Positions 1 through 12,179 of a stretch of DNA of 60,000 bases are shown one piece after another (the stretch's first letter is position 1; the number at the start of each line of letters is the position of its first letter). The notes under the pieces were generated by a model. The model searched no databases and was not told the origin of the DNA. It saw only the letters and a program-made list of their open reading frames with translations. Origin of the DNA: Owenia fusiformis (lineage: Eukaryota > Annelida > Polychaeta > Sabellida > Oweniidae); NCBI GenBank assembly GCA_903813345.2, contig CAIIXF020000002.1, positions 30,500,926 through 30,560,925 on the forward strand. The letters run 5' to 3'. The position numbers and the translations under genes are program-made.

Positions 1-2060
1 TATTCTGATGATCAGATGATCAGATGATCAACCTCTGAAATGAATCCATTACTTATTTCTAGTATTATATATTCAATCTGCTTCTTGCATAAACATTTAA
101 TCTTTGAAAGTCCATTGGAGCATGATGGATAAATGAATATACAATTTAATCTGGATAATCAAATATCACAAAACATGTAGTGTAGCACAGGCATATCAAT
201 ATACAAAAGATTTTTGAATAATAAACATTGTAAAATATAATACGTTTTAATACTTCATTCTGAAACTCATAGCATCTCTGTGTGCAGAAGGACAGAGATG
301 GAAAAGGCATGGCTAACCACAATGCTTATTTTTCGCATAGTGCCCTTCCATGTGAATAATTTGAATGGAGAAAGTTCTTAAAAAAACAAATTACAAATCT
401 AAAATCAAGTAACACTCCTCAGTATAGGAAAAAATAGTTGTAGCAAATTACAATTACAATGATAAACCAGCATTTAAATTAAACCCCGGGTAAATAAACA
501 AATAGGCTACATGTACATAATAAGTAAAGTTTATATCCACAGCTTTTACACATATGACTCTGGAATATTTAATTTCTTTATTAGACAGAAGTAATTATTA
601 TACAATGTGCACTGTAAGCCGCAAGCAAAATAAACTGCAGTGCATACTTTTAATAATTAGTTATATAAATGAATATATTAAATATGATTGATGGATATCA
701 TAGAACTAAATAACACCATGTAATTAACTGAATCATGTAGATAAGGGGCAAGAGCACTCCTTTAACATATTTTGCATATACAAAACTAATCAGGAGCTGA
801 CCTGTAATTGACCTGTACATGGAGAACATACCCATAATGATGCATATTCTAAAAATGTACAATACCAGAATAAACCAGAATATACATTTTTGTCATTTCT
901 AAAAATCCTTTGAATGTATGTAAAAAAGGAAATGTACAGACATTATTTACAATATTACTACAACTTGTAGCTGAAGTTTGTTTAAGCACACAATTATGAA
1001 AATATCACAAATTTCTATGCAGAAATATAGCTAAATTCCTCTTGTTCAAAATTCATTTACAGTACATGTGTATTCTTCCAATTCCTTGTCACTAGACAAT
1101 ATAATCATATTTGCTACTAAATGCAAAGTAAATCAAGAAAAAGTAAAACATTGACTATGGCTTATTCAAAGTGTACATATTTTTAACATGTTAATTTTTC
1201 AGAAATCAAGGATTTTCAGTAGATTCATTCAGGCTGACTCGCATTGACTCAAAAAACTTGTAATTCTTGAACTAGACAGCTGAGGCAAGCAGCCTTTTGA
1301 ATGGAATTGTAAAACTTGTACATATATGTTCTGCATGTTAATATTGGTTGAATAACAATTTATGTTTATGATATATACATGTATCTGCAACAATGAGGAA
1401 TTGCTATTTACTCTGGATACATTACATAATGTGTTTAAATATATACAAGTATATGTGATAAATATACAATTTTTCAAAAATTCATGGAATAAATCTACTA
1501 TCAAATCATTTTCCATCCTTCTATTAAATAGCCTAGTTGCGATGAATATATCAGAACTAAATAATCGCTTCTTGTGCTTTTAACCTTTACACATTGATAA
1601 ATATTATTCCACTCAAAATATAAGATTTCAAAAATATATTGCATAATTGTTGAGCATAAATGCCTTTAAAAATAACATGAGCAGAGGTATTTTTCATGTT
1701 GGCATTTGACATCCAAATGTTGACAGTTAATTTGCCAATTAAATAGTCATTTACCCCAATGTCCCATTTACCCCATGTCAAGTGATCGGAATAAATGAAC
1801 AGAGGGGCAATTTCTGCCATACAAATTTGTCTCTCTTACTGTGCAGTCTGTTTTAACTGTAGCCTACTGAATGCACAGCATTAATAAGGAATTTTTCAAC
1901 TTAATATTTTTCCAATCCATTTCATTTCTTGTGAGTTTTAAGAATCCATCAGTTATGCTGAGTAAAAGTATCACTTTTTTTCTCACAAAACTAATTTAAT
2001 GTAGTAATCACTTCCTTGTTCATCATGTTTAATGCTATATTGAATGTTATGTGATTGCCC
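1..2060. other. 3' flank of the MGA-like gene, no gene recognised
   Basis: AT-rich, with only short open frames lacking coding character. A small direct repeat (gatgatca, three copies) opens the window at 6-30. At 1740-1790 there is a degenerate single copy (reverse orientation) of the ggggtaaatg-type word that forms arrays at 32130 and 47870. Confidence 0.5.
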
Positions 2061-2077
2061 TCAATGTCTAATATTCT

Positions 2078-2083
2078 TTTATT
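2078..2083 (-). terminator. Candidate polyadenylation signal of the MGA-like gene
   Basis: AATAAA on the minus strand (tttatt on plus), about 390 nt downstream of the stop codon. It is the first AATAAA I noticed downstream of the stop. Other AATAAA words occur lower in the window, so the 3' end is uncertain. Confidence 0.4.
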
Positions 2084-2100
2084 AAAAACCTGGGTTCCAT

Positions 2101-2205
2101 TTAAGCATCCTTCGAACACAGGCCTCCAGAACTCATACTTCCTTTTTCCAGAAGGAAGAACTCAGTGGATGATGTCTGGAACCCTGCGTTCGGAGGATGC
2201 ATTAA
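2101..2205. repeat. Hairpin of about 100 bp in the putative 3' UTR
   Basis: Arms tttaagcatccttcgaac-type and gttcggaggatgcattaaa are inverted matches around a loop near 2145, with inner pairing of ccttttt...aaggaag-like blocks. In the transcript it would lie between stop codon and polyadenylation signal. Probably a small MITE relic; a regulatory stem is possible. Confidence 0.6.
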
Positions 2206-2469
2206 AGTCTTTATCCTGCTATATCCTCTTATGAAACAGTTGTCCCTTGTCAGTATTGAAAGCTTTAATATGACATTGTGACAGCATGACAACTTCTGAA
2301 GTATGACAGTTGTTCAATTATACAACCCATGGCATCAACATGGTAGTCACAACACAATGACAGTCCAAGCAGCACAAAAATGGTGGTGGTCATACAAAGA
2401 TGTTAGTCACATCAATGTGCTCATTAGATGGCGGTTATAGAAATGGCTGGATAGTCATCATTCCATTCC

Positions 2470-2492
2470 TCAGTTTAAGTGCTGTTCCCCGA
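2470..2492 (-). CDS. MGA: MGA-like exon 16: last six residues and stop
   Basis: Acceptor tactttcag|TCGGGG. Completes a split Ile and adds GEQHLN before the TGA at 2472-2470, so the protein stops right after the zipper. Vertebrate MGA continues further past its bHLHZip (from memory), so this end is short. An alternative last exon further left cannot be excluded, but the phase fits and the acceptor is good. Confidence 0.65.
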
Positions 2493-2605
2493 CTGAAAGT
2501 ATGAAATATCATAGAATTAATACTAATTAAGCAGATGAATGGAGGAAATTACCTTAATAAAACTGCACACACTACTACTGTTTAGGACATACAGATTACA
2601 CTTAC

Positions 2606-2723
2606 TTTGGATTTGCAATTTGTTAGCCTTCTTCTTTAGTAATCTATTGATTGTTATCAGTGAATCTTTCTGAAGCATTAGGACCTGCTCCTGCTTCTCT
2701 ATCTTTTTAATATGACCTATTGC
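2606..2723 (-). CDS. MGA: MGA-like exon 15: helix 2 and leucine zipper
   Basis: 118 nt, residues 3787-3826. Encodes AIGHIKKIEKQEQVLMLQ and then KDSLITINRLLKKKANKL. Hydrophobic residues fall on heptad positions (Ile, Val, Leu, Leu, Ile, Leu, Leu), giving a zipper that in MGA pairs with MAX. Acceptor ttcttccag|GCAATAG, donor CCAAA|gtaag. Confidence 0.9.
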
Positions 2724-2879
2724 CTGGAAGAATATTGCAGCAAGGCTAAGTTAAATAAACCAAATGCAAAATATAACTTGCTGCATACCTGAAAAGAAAA
2801 TTTAAAAAATTTGTGTAAATGAACGGTTTGATAACAGCAAAACCAAGACATTGCTAATCCCATCAAACAGCCATGGCAT

Positions 2880-3360
2880 CCATTTTTCAAAATGGCCTCC
2901 TATTAGCCTAATTTTCATGAGACAGTGCAATATGCTTATTTACATATTAACAACAAAATCCCCCCACTACTTTTTCAGTTGAACAACAATGTGAAATAAC
3001 ACACATAAAAATGACTGCCATTTTCCAAAATGGCCACTCACTAGCCATATTGTCATTTAGAGAGTGCAAAAATGCTTTTTATTATTCACATGAAAATGTT
3101 CACAGAATGGATCCTCTATTTAAATTAAAGTATAGCAAAAGATACAAAATAACACAAGTAAAAATGGTGGCCCCTCACTGGCCAAATTGTCTAAAGAGTA
3201 ATATGCTTCTGCAAAGTCACATATAAAATTTCAACAAAAGAGTTGCACTATTTTTTTATAGTAAAACATAAAAATTACACAATCACATACTAGAAAATTG
3301 ACTTTTGAGCAGTATTCGAGTTATTATCCAGACAGACAGAAGGATGTGTGTAAGGATGGA
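2880..3360. repeat. Degenerate CCAAAATGGCC-type tandem units in intron 14 of the gene
   Basis: Three loose units with the core ttttcaaaatggcc/tggtggcccctcactggcc and conserved words such as gtgcaa-atgc and catatt-aaa, ending with ccagacagacagaagg. Same architecture as the arrays at 30950-32130 and 38200-39590 (mammal-independent family: core, about 120-160 bp units, GAC-rich tail). Confidence 0.6.
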
Positions 3361-3804
3361 AGATGCCATTCTCAATGCCCCTCTGAAATTCGTTTGATTG
3401 GTTGAATAATGATAGAGGGATTTTTTCAATGGATCGATTAAATTTCAATTTGGAATAGTATTAAACATAAATAGTGCTATTGACCCTGAATAAAACTTAG
3501 TAGTAAACTTTTAAAAAATAAAATATTTATTCTGTTATCTGAAAATCAATCTGTCTAATTTGAATAAACTGTTCTTGAGATATCTCATGTCAAAAAATCA
3601 ACTTACAAGGGTCGCTTATAAATATTTATAATAATTAGTTAACAGCCTAAAAACGATAACAAGGCATTTACAAGCAAAATGCCATTTGTTACAGATGCCA
3701 AAAGTTTACTCCATCCACAAAAATGTTGGAGACTATAACAACATGTCATGATCTGGGATGGTGACAAAAAATAGCATTATAGTGTGAAGAACTGATTGAC
3801 TTAC

Positions 3805-3913
3805 GTTTGAGAGAATGTAATGTTTTGAGTGGTTATGATCTGGACTGTTTTTAATAACCAAGTGGCACAGTCTCTTGAACATTTGCCTCATCTCGTCTCT
3901 CCGTTTCTTCTCC
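3805..3913 (-). CDS. MGA: MGA-like exon 14: bHLH basic region, helix 1, loop and start of helix 2
   Basis: 109 nt, residues 3751-3786. Encodes EKKRRDEMRQMFKRL, then a loop with NSPDHNHSKHYILSN. Together with exon 13 the basic region reads HSETEKKRR: His, Glu and Arg fall in the HxxxExxxR positions that in MAX/MYC/MGA proteins contact CACGTG. Helix 1 (MRQMFKRLCHLV) matches the class B bHLH pattern, and the loop runs into helix 2 at SKHYIL. Acceptor tttccag|GGAGAAG, donor TCAAAC|gtaagt. Confidence 0.92.
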
Positions 3914-4009
3914 CTGGAAATATAATCAAAATATCAACATCTTATCACAAATGTCCCTTGGTGTTTTAGTCTTGGATTGTGATATCGGTTCTTGAATGGT
4001 GGGGGAAAG

Positions 4010-4240
4010 GGGGTATTAGACATTGTTTCTTTTCACGTTAGATCATGGTTTTGGGATATATGGGGTTTGTTTTTCTTGACTGGTATGCACTTAGAGTTTG
4101 CTTTTTCTTGCTAAGTTCCCTTACAACTTTTGGTCCTTTCCCTTTGGCACTTGTGCTTAAATAGATATTTGTCTTTAATCCCCCTGTATGCACAAGTGCC
4201 AAATGAAAACAACTAATAATAAAAAAAGGATCTTCCTAAA
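4010..4240. repeat. Dispersed repeat, inverted partner at about 25800-25990
   Basis: The stretch around ttttggtcctttccctttggcacttg reappears reverse-complemented at 25845-25880 (caaaagtgccaaagggagaggaccaaaa), with the flanking gttttccttg/tatggattat words also matching. Non-coding; family unknown. Confidence 0.6.
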
Positions 4241-4907
4241 GAGAGGGAAAATATTGAATAAAAGGGTACAGCCAAAAAAGGAAAAACCATATAACCCAAG
4301 TCAAGCTTGAATGTGTAAAGAAACAATGCAAGAACCATTATCAGAATCAGAAACCATTAGTCTACATGAGGTCAAGAGACATTTCACTCATACAATTTAA
4401 GGATTTAAGCCTTGGAATTTAAGCTTTGGTCTCTGTACATTGTGTGCTGAACCATTCCACGAAGATGCAATGAAGCAGCCACAATGCATTGAGTTTTGGG
4501 GTTAAATTCTTTTCACATATTGCAAAATATTTTCAATGAAACTTTTTGCAAGGGTCAAGTCTTGGAAAACTCAATTTCAATCTCAATGCGTTGTTGATAT
4601 TTCACACACTGTTCATCATGTGAATACTCTGTTCGAATTTGGCACACCTTGCCTAGCTATGTGTGAATTCACGACAATGCATGTTGAGAGAATAAAATGA
4701 TACAATGGATGATGAAAAGCTTGAAATGTAAATACCTCATATATTCTCATAAATGGTCATCTATATGTAAGAATAACACATTTATGGTAGCATAGAGCTA
4801 CACAATAAATTATGACATTATCAAACACTCAATATGTTATACAGAAATAATAAACATGCTAAAAGTGAGTTGCGAAATCTCTCTAATATGAATTTTGAAT
4901 TTCTTAC

Positions 4908-4999
4908 GTTTCGCTGTGCCTGTTTGAACCATCCATAGTTTCAGGTACGTGATGGCCTTTCGGTTTAGGTGCTGCTAATCTTTCAATTCGAAGAATTTC
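4908..4999 (-). CDS. MGA: MGA-like exon 13: lead-in and start of the basic region
   Basis: 92 nt, residues 3720-3750. Encodes EILRIERLAAPKPKG and ends GSNRHSET, where the His is the first of the three E-box-reading residues. Acceptor taattttag|GAAATTC, donor CGAAAC|gtaaga. The final Thr codon is split with exon 14. Confidence 0.88.
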
Positions 5000-5867
5000 C
5001 TAAAATTAAAATTAGGCTATAACAATACGCATAAGAAGACAAAATAACAATTCAACAAGACACAGGGTGAACAGTATCATACCCATGAATAAACAGTTTT
5101 TTGGATTGGAAGTCCAAAATGGCCCCTAAAGATTTACCAAGAATGATCAAACAATAACTATTTCTCAACCTTCAAACCAACAACATTAAAAATTTAATTT
5201 AGAAAGGTATTTCAAAAATTACAGGGTCTGTGACATCCTGTAATCTCATGGTAAAAAATGTTTATGACATCATAAAGTACTCAATAAAGTACTCATAAAA
5301 CTATTTCTCAAATTCTCAATGACATCCATTCCAATGTTATGGTTGAAATAATGACACAAAAAGGTCTAGTCAAACTGTCAAGACGAAATGATAGGGAGTA
5401 TAGGATTTAGTTTTAGTTTTTATTGTTCATTCATTAAACAATATTATATACAACATTGACAACCGCATTGACATGGCCTAAATCAAGGCATTATTGGCCG
5501 AGTAAGTTACATTATTTGATTTACATTACAGATAGCTCTCTTGTTTGGTGAAATGAAGATATTATATGTCGAACCACATGTTTTTCTTAAATGATTTTAA
5601 TTATTTCTAATAAACTTTGCAAAGTATTTAAAGAGACATTTGTTAGTTTTATTCCATGAACTGTCACCAAACAGGAGGGTTTGTCTTACATTCTAAAGTG
5701 CCAATTGGTGAAAAAACGTTCAGACATTATCCTAAGTTCCTACTAGGATTAGAAAAAATGCCGTAAAAACATGACAGAAGCATGCCCAGCCCCAAATACA
5801 TGTAAATACAATTATAGATAGAAATGTGTAAGTTCCCTTCCCAATGTTCCCATATATTCTTACATAC
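5000..5867. other. Intron 12, nothing recognised
   Basis: AT-rich intron between exons 12 and 13; no open frame with coding character and no clear repeat apart from short AT stretches. Confidence 0.5.
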
Positions 5868-6980
5868 CTCTCTGATCTCTACTGGTTGGCTTTTCACGAG
5901 TCTGGCATACTGAATAGGTGATTTCCTCTTGTTTTTGAATGCAGCTTGTTTAACATGGTGCAACACACATCTCTGGGCTGGGGGCAGACTGTCTGGATGG
6001 TTATCCATCTCTCTTTGTAAGGTGGCAACTGTTGGCTCACTGTCATCACATGTTTCAATGTCAATATCCTCAATGACATCATCATCATCAGAAAGTTCAA
6101 TCTCCTCACAAGGTTTGTTGTCCAGAGGTTCAATTTTCTCACAGCCTTCACTTTCATTCTGAGGTGCTTCATTTGCATCATCCTCATGAAGTTCAACTTC
6201 AATATAGGGTTCATTCTGAGAGGAAGTTTTCTCCACAGAGGGTATTTTCCTTGATATTTCATTCTTCACACAGGACTTATCCTGACTATTTTCATTTTCC
6301 TCACAGGTTTCAGCATTCATGTGTGGATTATCATGAGATGGTTCAATCTCCATACACGGTTTATCCCGAGGAGGGTCATTCTCCACACAGGATTTGATAT
6401 CAATGAAGGAATCATCATGAGATGGTTCAATCTCCACACAGGGTTCATCATGAGATGGTTCAATCTCCATACACTGATTATCCAGAGAAGGCTCATTCTC
6501 CACAAAGGTTTTGTTCTCATTGCAAGACTCATCCTCCAGAAATGATTTATCATTAGATGGTTCAATCTCCACAAGGGTTTCATCCTGAGATGGCTCAGGT
6601 TGCATATGTAGTTTGTCCTCTACACAAGATTTCCCTTGACATACTTCTTTCCCAACAAAGGATTTATTCTCCATACAGGGTTCATCATGAGATGGTTCAG
6701 TCTCCATACAGGGTTCATTTTCCACACAGAGTTCATCTTGAGATGGTACAATCTCCATGCAGGTTTCATTCTTTTCATCTTCATATGCTTGATTCTCTAC
6801 ATGGGATTCACCTTGAAGTTTGAAATTTCCCTCCAAGGGCTTATGACCAAGCTCTTTCTCTTGTGAGGCTTCACTCTCATTAAACCGTTTTTCTTGATTG
6901 GGTATAGCATCCTTACAGAGCTCATTGTCTGGGGTTGGTGCAACTGGGACAGGAATTTTAGTGGCTACAGCATCTTTGTC
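5868..6980 (-). CDS. MGA: MGA-like exon 12: acidic exon with 11-residue repeats
   Basis: 1113 nt, 371 codons, residues 3349-3719, phase 0 at both ends. Dominated by a degenerate repeat of about 11 residues (IEPSHDEPCME type), roughly residues 3422-3579, very rich in Glu, Asp, Ser and Cys. An acidic tail (LSDDDDVIEDIDIE) precedes a basic, helix-prone end (QRCVLHHVKQAAFKNKRK). Acceptor tttaccaccag|GACAAA, donor AGAGAG|gtatgt. The open frame runs past both junctions; I trimmed it to the splice sites that keep phase with exons 11 and 13. Confidence 0.86.
6290..6760 (-). repeat. In-frame minisatellite coding 11-residue units (exon 12)
   Basis: Degenerate 33-bp direct repeat; the plus-strand word atcatgagatggttcaatct recurs several times. 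It yields the EPSHDEPCMEIE series in the protein. Confidence 0.8.
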
Positions 6981-7345
6981 CTGGTGGTAAATATCGAACA
7001 AAAAGAGTTATTTAGTAATATAGAAATAAAAAATATGGCCCTTCTGCCCTTAGAATAAACATTCATTTGTTTTGTTTAAGAAAATCATAATTTTCACATA
7101 ACTGTTCAAATTTTTAAAAAATGATTGAAAAAGCAGGAATCTGATACACTATGATGTGGAAGGCACTCTTAAGAGGCATAAAGTTAACATTTATGAGAGA
7201 TTAACAAGTAGCAAAAATTATGGTTTTAATTACTATGTAATATCTGCAATGATAGCGTTGTTTGGATCTACATATTTATCTGTCAAAATTAACCTCTCAT
7301 TTCTTTCTCTAAAATGTATGTGAAAAAAAGCAAAATGTCACATAC

Positions 7346-10300
7346 CTGATCAGATTTGAGGATTATTCCTGCTGGTTCTTTGTCATCATCCAGTGTGATC
7401 ACATTATCTGTAGCAGCACTAGTATAGCTCTTCAGTCTTTTACTACTTGGTGCCCCGTCTGAGTTTTTCCTTTTACTTGCTTGTGTTTCATCAAAATTAC
7501 TTTCCTGGCCTACATTAGTGTCAGTAGAATATTGCTTCATAAGGTTACGATGCCAGTTTGAAGGTAATTTTTGTATCAACATTTTTTCTTTTTCTCTTAA
7601 CATTTCAAGTTGTTTGTTAAGGTCTTTGTTAGGATCTTCATTAGTGTCTCTTTCAACATCATTTCCCTTGTTAGCTTGTCTATATGTTTTATCTTTAAAA
7701 TTTATTAATGTCAGATTCTCAGGCTTCTTGCCTTTCAGCCGGACACCCGAGGGTAGGGAAACAATGCCATCTTTAGGCACAATTACATAACATGGTTTTT
7801 CATCAATTGTTTCAGCAGGCAGTATTGCACTCTCAGTGCACTGACCAGATGAATTTGGCCTCAACTTCTTGCCCAATGGGTTGGCTACGTATGTTAAGAC
7901 AGTATCTTTGTTTGGTAATGAAGCTTTAGTAACTGGATTCTGAATAGGTGTTGTAGACCTTTGAGTTGTTGGATGGTCTACTGGCGATCCAGTGTGTTTT
8001 CGAGTCTCCAGCTGAACTATTGGTAACTGAAGAGGCTCTGTGGATTTGATATTTGAAGGTTGTACAGAGAGGCCTATGTTTTTCTGTAGCTGATTTGGAT
8101 CTCTAGGGTTTTGATCAATAGGATTAGGTTCCTCTGATTTAGGAGACTGTGGATGAATTGTTGGATTCTGTGTTTCAATAGAATCCAACTGTTTGTGATT
8201 GACCATGTTTGAAGGCATTTGAATAGGCTGGGATGGAGTTGAAGGGCTTGTTGATGTTAGAGATTTAACCGCTTCAGAGGAGGATGAAGGTGACTGATTT
8301 GCTAATCTTACCAATGGAATAGGTATTGAAAGGGTAGTGGGGGTATTAATTGGGGTATGTGGTACTTGCCAAGGTTCATTCAAAGTTAAAACTTTCTGAT
8401 TAGGATTTGATGGTGGTATCTGGTTAGGATTTACTGGTGCTATCAATTGCAAAGGCCCAGCAAATGGTTTAAGGGTTGTTGGTCTTAGCATCTGAATAGG
8501 TCCACTCAAATTTCTAGGCTGAAATGGAATGATATATTGCTTGGTCGGATTTGTAAATGTGATCGGTGCAGGGTTACCACTAACTGGTGTAGTGTTAATT
8601 GTTTTTGTCATAGGATTTGATGAAGTAATTTGGGTCTGTGCCCCAAGATTAACACCTCCACGATGATTTGAGGTACTTGCTTGAATAGGCACTGCAGGTC
8701 TAAGTTGTAAATTACTGATATTTAGTGTGACTGGTGTGAGAGTCAGATACTGAACAGGGCCAGATGCCGATGTAGGACAAGGGATACTGGAACCAGAAAC
8801 GCCAGTGGATAGCAATGGCAGACTCTTCCCAGCTGCTAGTAAAAGTTTTTGTGGTACACCAGCCTGTGTTGTAGCACCTCCTGTGGTTGCAACTCCTGGT
8901 TTGTGAATGGATGATTTGCTATTTGAAATGTCATCTTCACTTGATATCACTCGTAGTGTTATTTTATCTTTCCGTTTGGAGCCAAGAGAGGCATCAGAAT
9001 GTATTGGTGTTGAAACAGCTGTATCAGGAAAGGTTTGTGTTACAAATTTCTTCACTGATGCAGTGTGTCCTTTGTTTGTATGTATTTTCCCAATGGAAGG
9101 CAAGCTCTCAACTGTACTCAATATATTTGCATTTTCTTGTACACTAGTTTTCGTCAGAAAGTCAAAAACATTTTTGAAATCTACAGGAAATTGTTCCTTG
9201 AACTTAGGGACAACTTTCATTACTTCCCTTTGCAGATAAACCATTTGTAAAGCTGTTTTATATTGACTCAGCTTATCATCATTTAACTGTTTTTCCTTTG
9301 ATTCTTGAGGATTTGAGGGGCTTTTAAGTAAAGGGTCAGCTTTGTTCCCGATTTTCGAAATTACTGTTGCAAGAGATCTGTACACAGATTGCCTGTTAAG
9401 TAGAAGTGAAAGATTCTCACTGTCTGTGTTAGTATGCTTCTGTTCACTTTGAGACTTAAGGAGCTCATAAAGCTTTTTGAATTGTTTAATGACTTTATCA
9501 ATATAAGGCACAGCTTCTTCATGTTCTTCCTCAGTTATCACTGGATATGGAAGGAGCTCATTCTCCACATCATCATAATCATCATCTTCATCATCATCCA
9601 ACATTGATTCACTTGCCATCAAATCAGCAGGTTTTGGAGCAAAGACTCTGGGCAAATCTGGAGTTAACCTTCTTGATGAATCCATTTTCCCATCCGCTTT
9701 GACAGGAATCCAGCATAATGTAGTATCAGTGGAGGTCCCAATATCAACCTTGACTTTACCTTTATACAAATATGATACACCTGACTTCTGTCGTTTACGC
9801 TCAACTTCAACATATTGTCCAAATGTGGTTTTACTTTTGTTTGAAGACCGTAAATCTGTTTTATTTGGCATCCATGCTGGCTTCCATGTCTTCTGACCAA
9901 TTGTTACATTTTGTTTGGTTCTTGTTTGCACAGATTTAGTGGCAACATTTGGTAGATTTTGTCCTAATTTTTTCAGACCGCATATGGTAGTAGTTTTGGG
10001 GGTATACGATTCTGTATCAACTGATGATTCATCTAATTCAGATTGACTATGTTTAACTGAATTTTGAAGGCGTGGACTAGCAGAGTTTGGTTCAATTTCT
10101 GTAATAGTCTCACCAACAATTGTGAACTTAATTTTTGGCTCATTATATTCTATATCATGTTTAACATCTGTATCATCATTGTTGCCATTCTGAGGTTTAA
10201 TTTCCAAATTATGTGTTACCTTAGAATTGGCAATTGTTACTGTTTTAGCATCCAGGAATTGAATCTTTGCTGTGTTTGCATTCATGCTTATCTCTTGTTT

Positions 10301-11146
10301 TTGTGTGCTCTTAGTTCTAGAAGAAGAGTTTGTAAAAGTCTGTTCATCATCGGACACCAATTTCCAATCATACATGGAAATGCTTTCATCTCGACATTCT
10401 AAATCATTTCCATTTTCATTATTCTCATCTGGTTTGGCGATGTTACCATGTTTTGAAATATTGGAATCATCCATCTTGAGCGTTTCAGTATTTTGTTGAC
10501 TTGTTATGCCAATATTGTTTTTGTCAACTTGTTTTCTTTTTGCAGGTTCATCATTATCACCAAGAACTATATTTCTTTTCTTTCCAATTTCAGTTGGTTT
10601 TGGAAGGATTAGTGAAGCATCATTCCCGTAGGCTCTTCTTTGTTTAATAATTTCGAGTGCAGTTTGGGCTTTCTTTATTCCTTGTATTTGACCAAATCTT
10701 TGCGACTCAGTTTCATGATTTTTCGGAAATTGTGTGTTGTTACTTGGAGATGATTGCTGATTAAATTTTGATGTAACTATAAACTTTGATGTAACCCTAC
10801 ATTGATTAACCTTTGTCCAGATTTTTGAGGGATCAATCTTGGACTGAGTTCTAAGAGCTGCCACTCCTACTTTAGAGGGGTCAACCTTGGACTGCGTTCT
10901 AAGAGCTGCCACTCCAACTTTAGAGGGGTCAACCTTGGACTGAGTTCTAAGAGCTGCTACTCCTACTTTAGAGAGGTTAACCTTGGCCTGAGAGCTAAGA
11001 CCAGCTAATTCTGTCTTATCCAAAAGAGTGATTTTGATTCTAATTGCATAGAGCTCCTTGGGTAGGCGTGACTTAAGATGGGGAGGAACAGGTGTAGGCG
11101 AGTGCCATTTATTCATGATCTCAATAATATACTTCCCAACTTTTGT
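7346..11146 (-). CDS. MGA: MGA-like exon 11: 1267-codon exon with 16-residue repeats
   Basis: 3801 nt, residues 2082-3348, phase 0 at both ends. Begins TKVGKYIIEIMNKWHSP, continuing the exon 10 block. Then 16-residue tandem units (consensus VDPSKVGVAALRTQSK, three full copies plus a partial one, residues about 2134-2186), a long polar region, a highly acidic DDDEDDDYDD patch followed by a predicted helix (EEAVPYIDKVIKQFKKLYEL), and a long Pro/Thr/Ser/Gln-rich C-terminal half. A basic segment with KRLK follows near the end (SSKRLKSYTS). Acceptor gtttttgcag|ACAAAA, donor GATCAG|gtatgt. Such low complexity between the Cys-rich domain and the bHLHZip is normal for MGA. Confidence 0.88.
10833..10990 (-). 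repeat. In-frame minisatellite, 48-bp units (exon 11)
   Basis: The word tcaaccttgg recurs at 10833, 10881, 10929 and 10977 (first and last with one substitution), an exact 48-bp period. It codes 16 residues per unit. Near-identity between units shows recent expansion. Confidence 0.92.
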
Positions 11147-12041
11147 CTGCAAAAACAAGAAAAAAAACATATATGCATATTTAGTAACTTAATCAGCCAT
11201 GGCAATAAACATAATATTAGCAAAAATGCCAAAATATTTACCACATTGTTAAAAGGAGAATCAGATCAAGTGATCATGCTCAATAAAATTTGTTTCAATT
11301 TTAAAACAGTTTTGGCTTATATAATTCCTTGCCATGTCTAATTACTTAAGTCCCCCTAAGTCAAGATTTTAACAACATAATGTATCATTTTTCTATAATT
11401 ATGGTTACCATATTTATTATTTGGGATAATTTAAACATTTTCCCCCCATTTTTGCACATTGAACCCTAAATTACTTCATAAAATAACATAATGCAGATCT
11501 TTTGGGAGATATTGTATTTGAGATCATACGGAATAGATTAGTAGGTCAATTGTACAAGTTGCCTGCAATTTTGTCACATCCTATTTATCTAATTTTTTAA
11601 AGCTAAGCAAGATATAATTCTGTCTTTAAAATTAGATCATCAGAGAAATAGATGTGGCAATATTGGTAAATGAGTGGCTAATTTTCTGAAATGGAAAATA
11701 TCGTCAAAAAATTCTTGGAAATGCATTGGAGCAGGTAACAAGGTAGAAAAAATTATAGGTCTGGTGCTTTTTTAAACTTAAAACTAAGTGGAAACATGTA
11801 CAATGGAATTAAAAATATCTAGACTTAAAATGTCATGCTCCGGCACTTTACTGAAATAAAGATCCCACTGCGATATAAATTATCCTTTTTTAAATCTACT
11901 TAACTATTTATCAAATTTAATGAGGAAGTTTTCTTAAAAGACTGACATCATGAAAGGATTCAAAAGGAACATACCATGAATTACTAATATATTGACTAAA
12001 TAATAATATTAAAAATATAAAATGATGAAGCTGTAACTTAC
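11147..12041. other. Intron 10, with a dispersed repeat at about 11440-11640
   Basis: The segment atgcagatcttttgggagatattg...cctgcaattttgtcacatcc is related to 50830-50960 on the same strand and, inverted, to about 32760-32960 and 47560-47640. No coding signal. Confidence 0.55.
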
Positions 12042-12173
12042 AGAGTTCAGTTTGGGATAAGGATGGCATCTATCTGCAGCCTCGGAAAGAAAGTTCAGTA
12101 TCTCATGTCTGTTACCTTCCCAGTTGCAGTTGGAGTGAATCTCTAGTAGATGCGGAACATTCATATCCACATT
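12042..12173 (-). CDS. MGA: MGA-like exon 10: conserved short block
   Basis: 132 nt, 44 codons, phase 0 at both ends. Encodes NVDMNVPHLLEIHSNCNWEG and then NRHEILNFLSEAADRCHPYP. The aromatic/Cys-rich composition stands out from the disordered flanks and looks like a conserved folded motif; I believe a similar HSNC-W block exists in vertebrate MGA, but could not align it. Acceptor ttttttag|AATGTG, donor AACTCT|gtaagt. Confidence 0.84.
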
Positions 12174-12179
12174 CTAAAA

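Noticed and set aside
7518-10499. Several plus-strand open frames opposite exon 11
   Set aside because: They are antisense shadows of the minus-strand coding exon; no domains or splice context.
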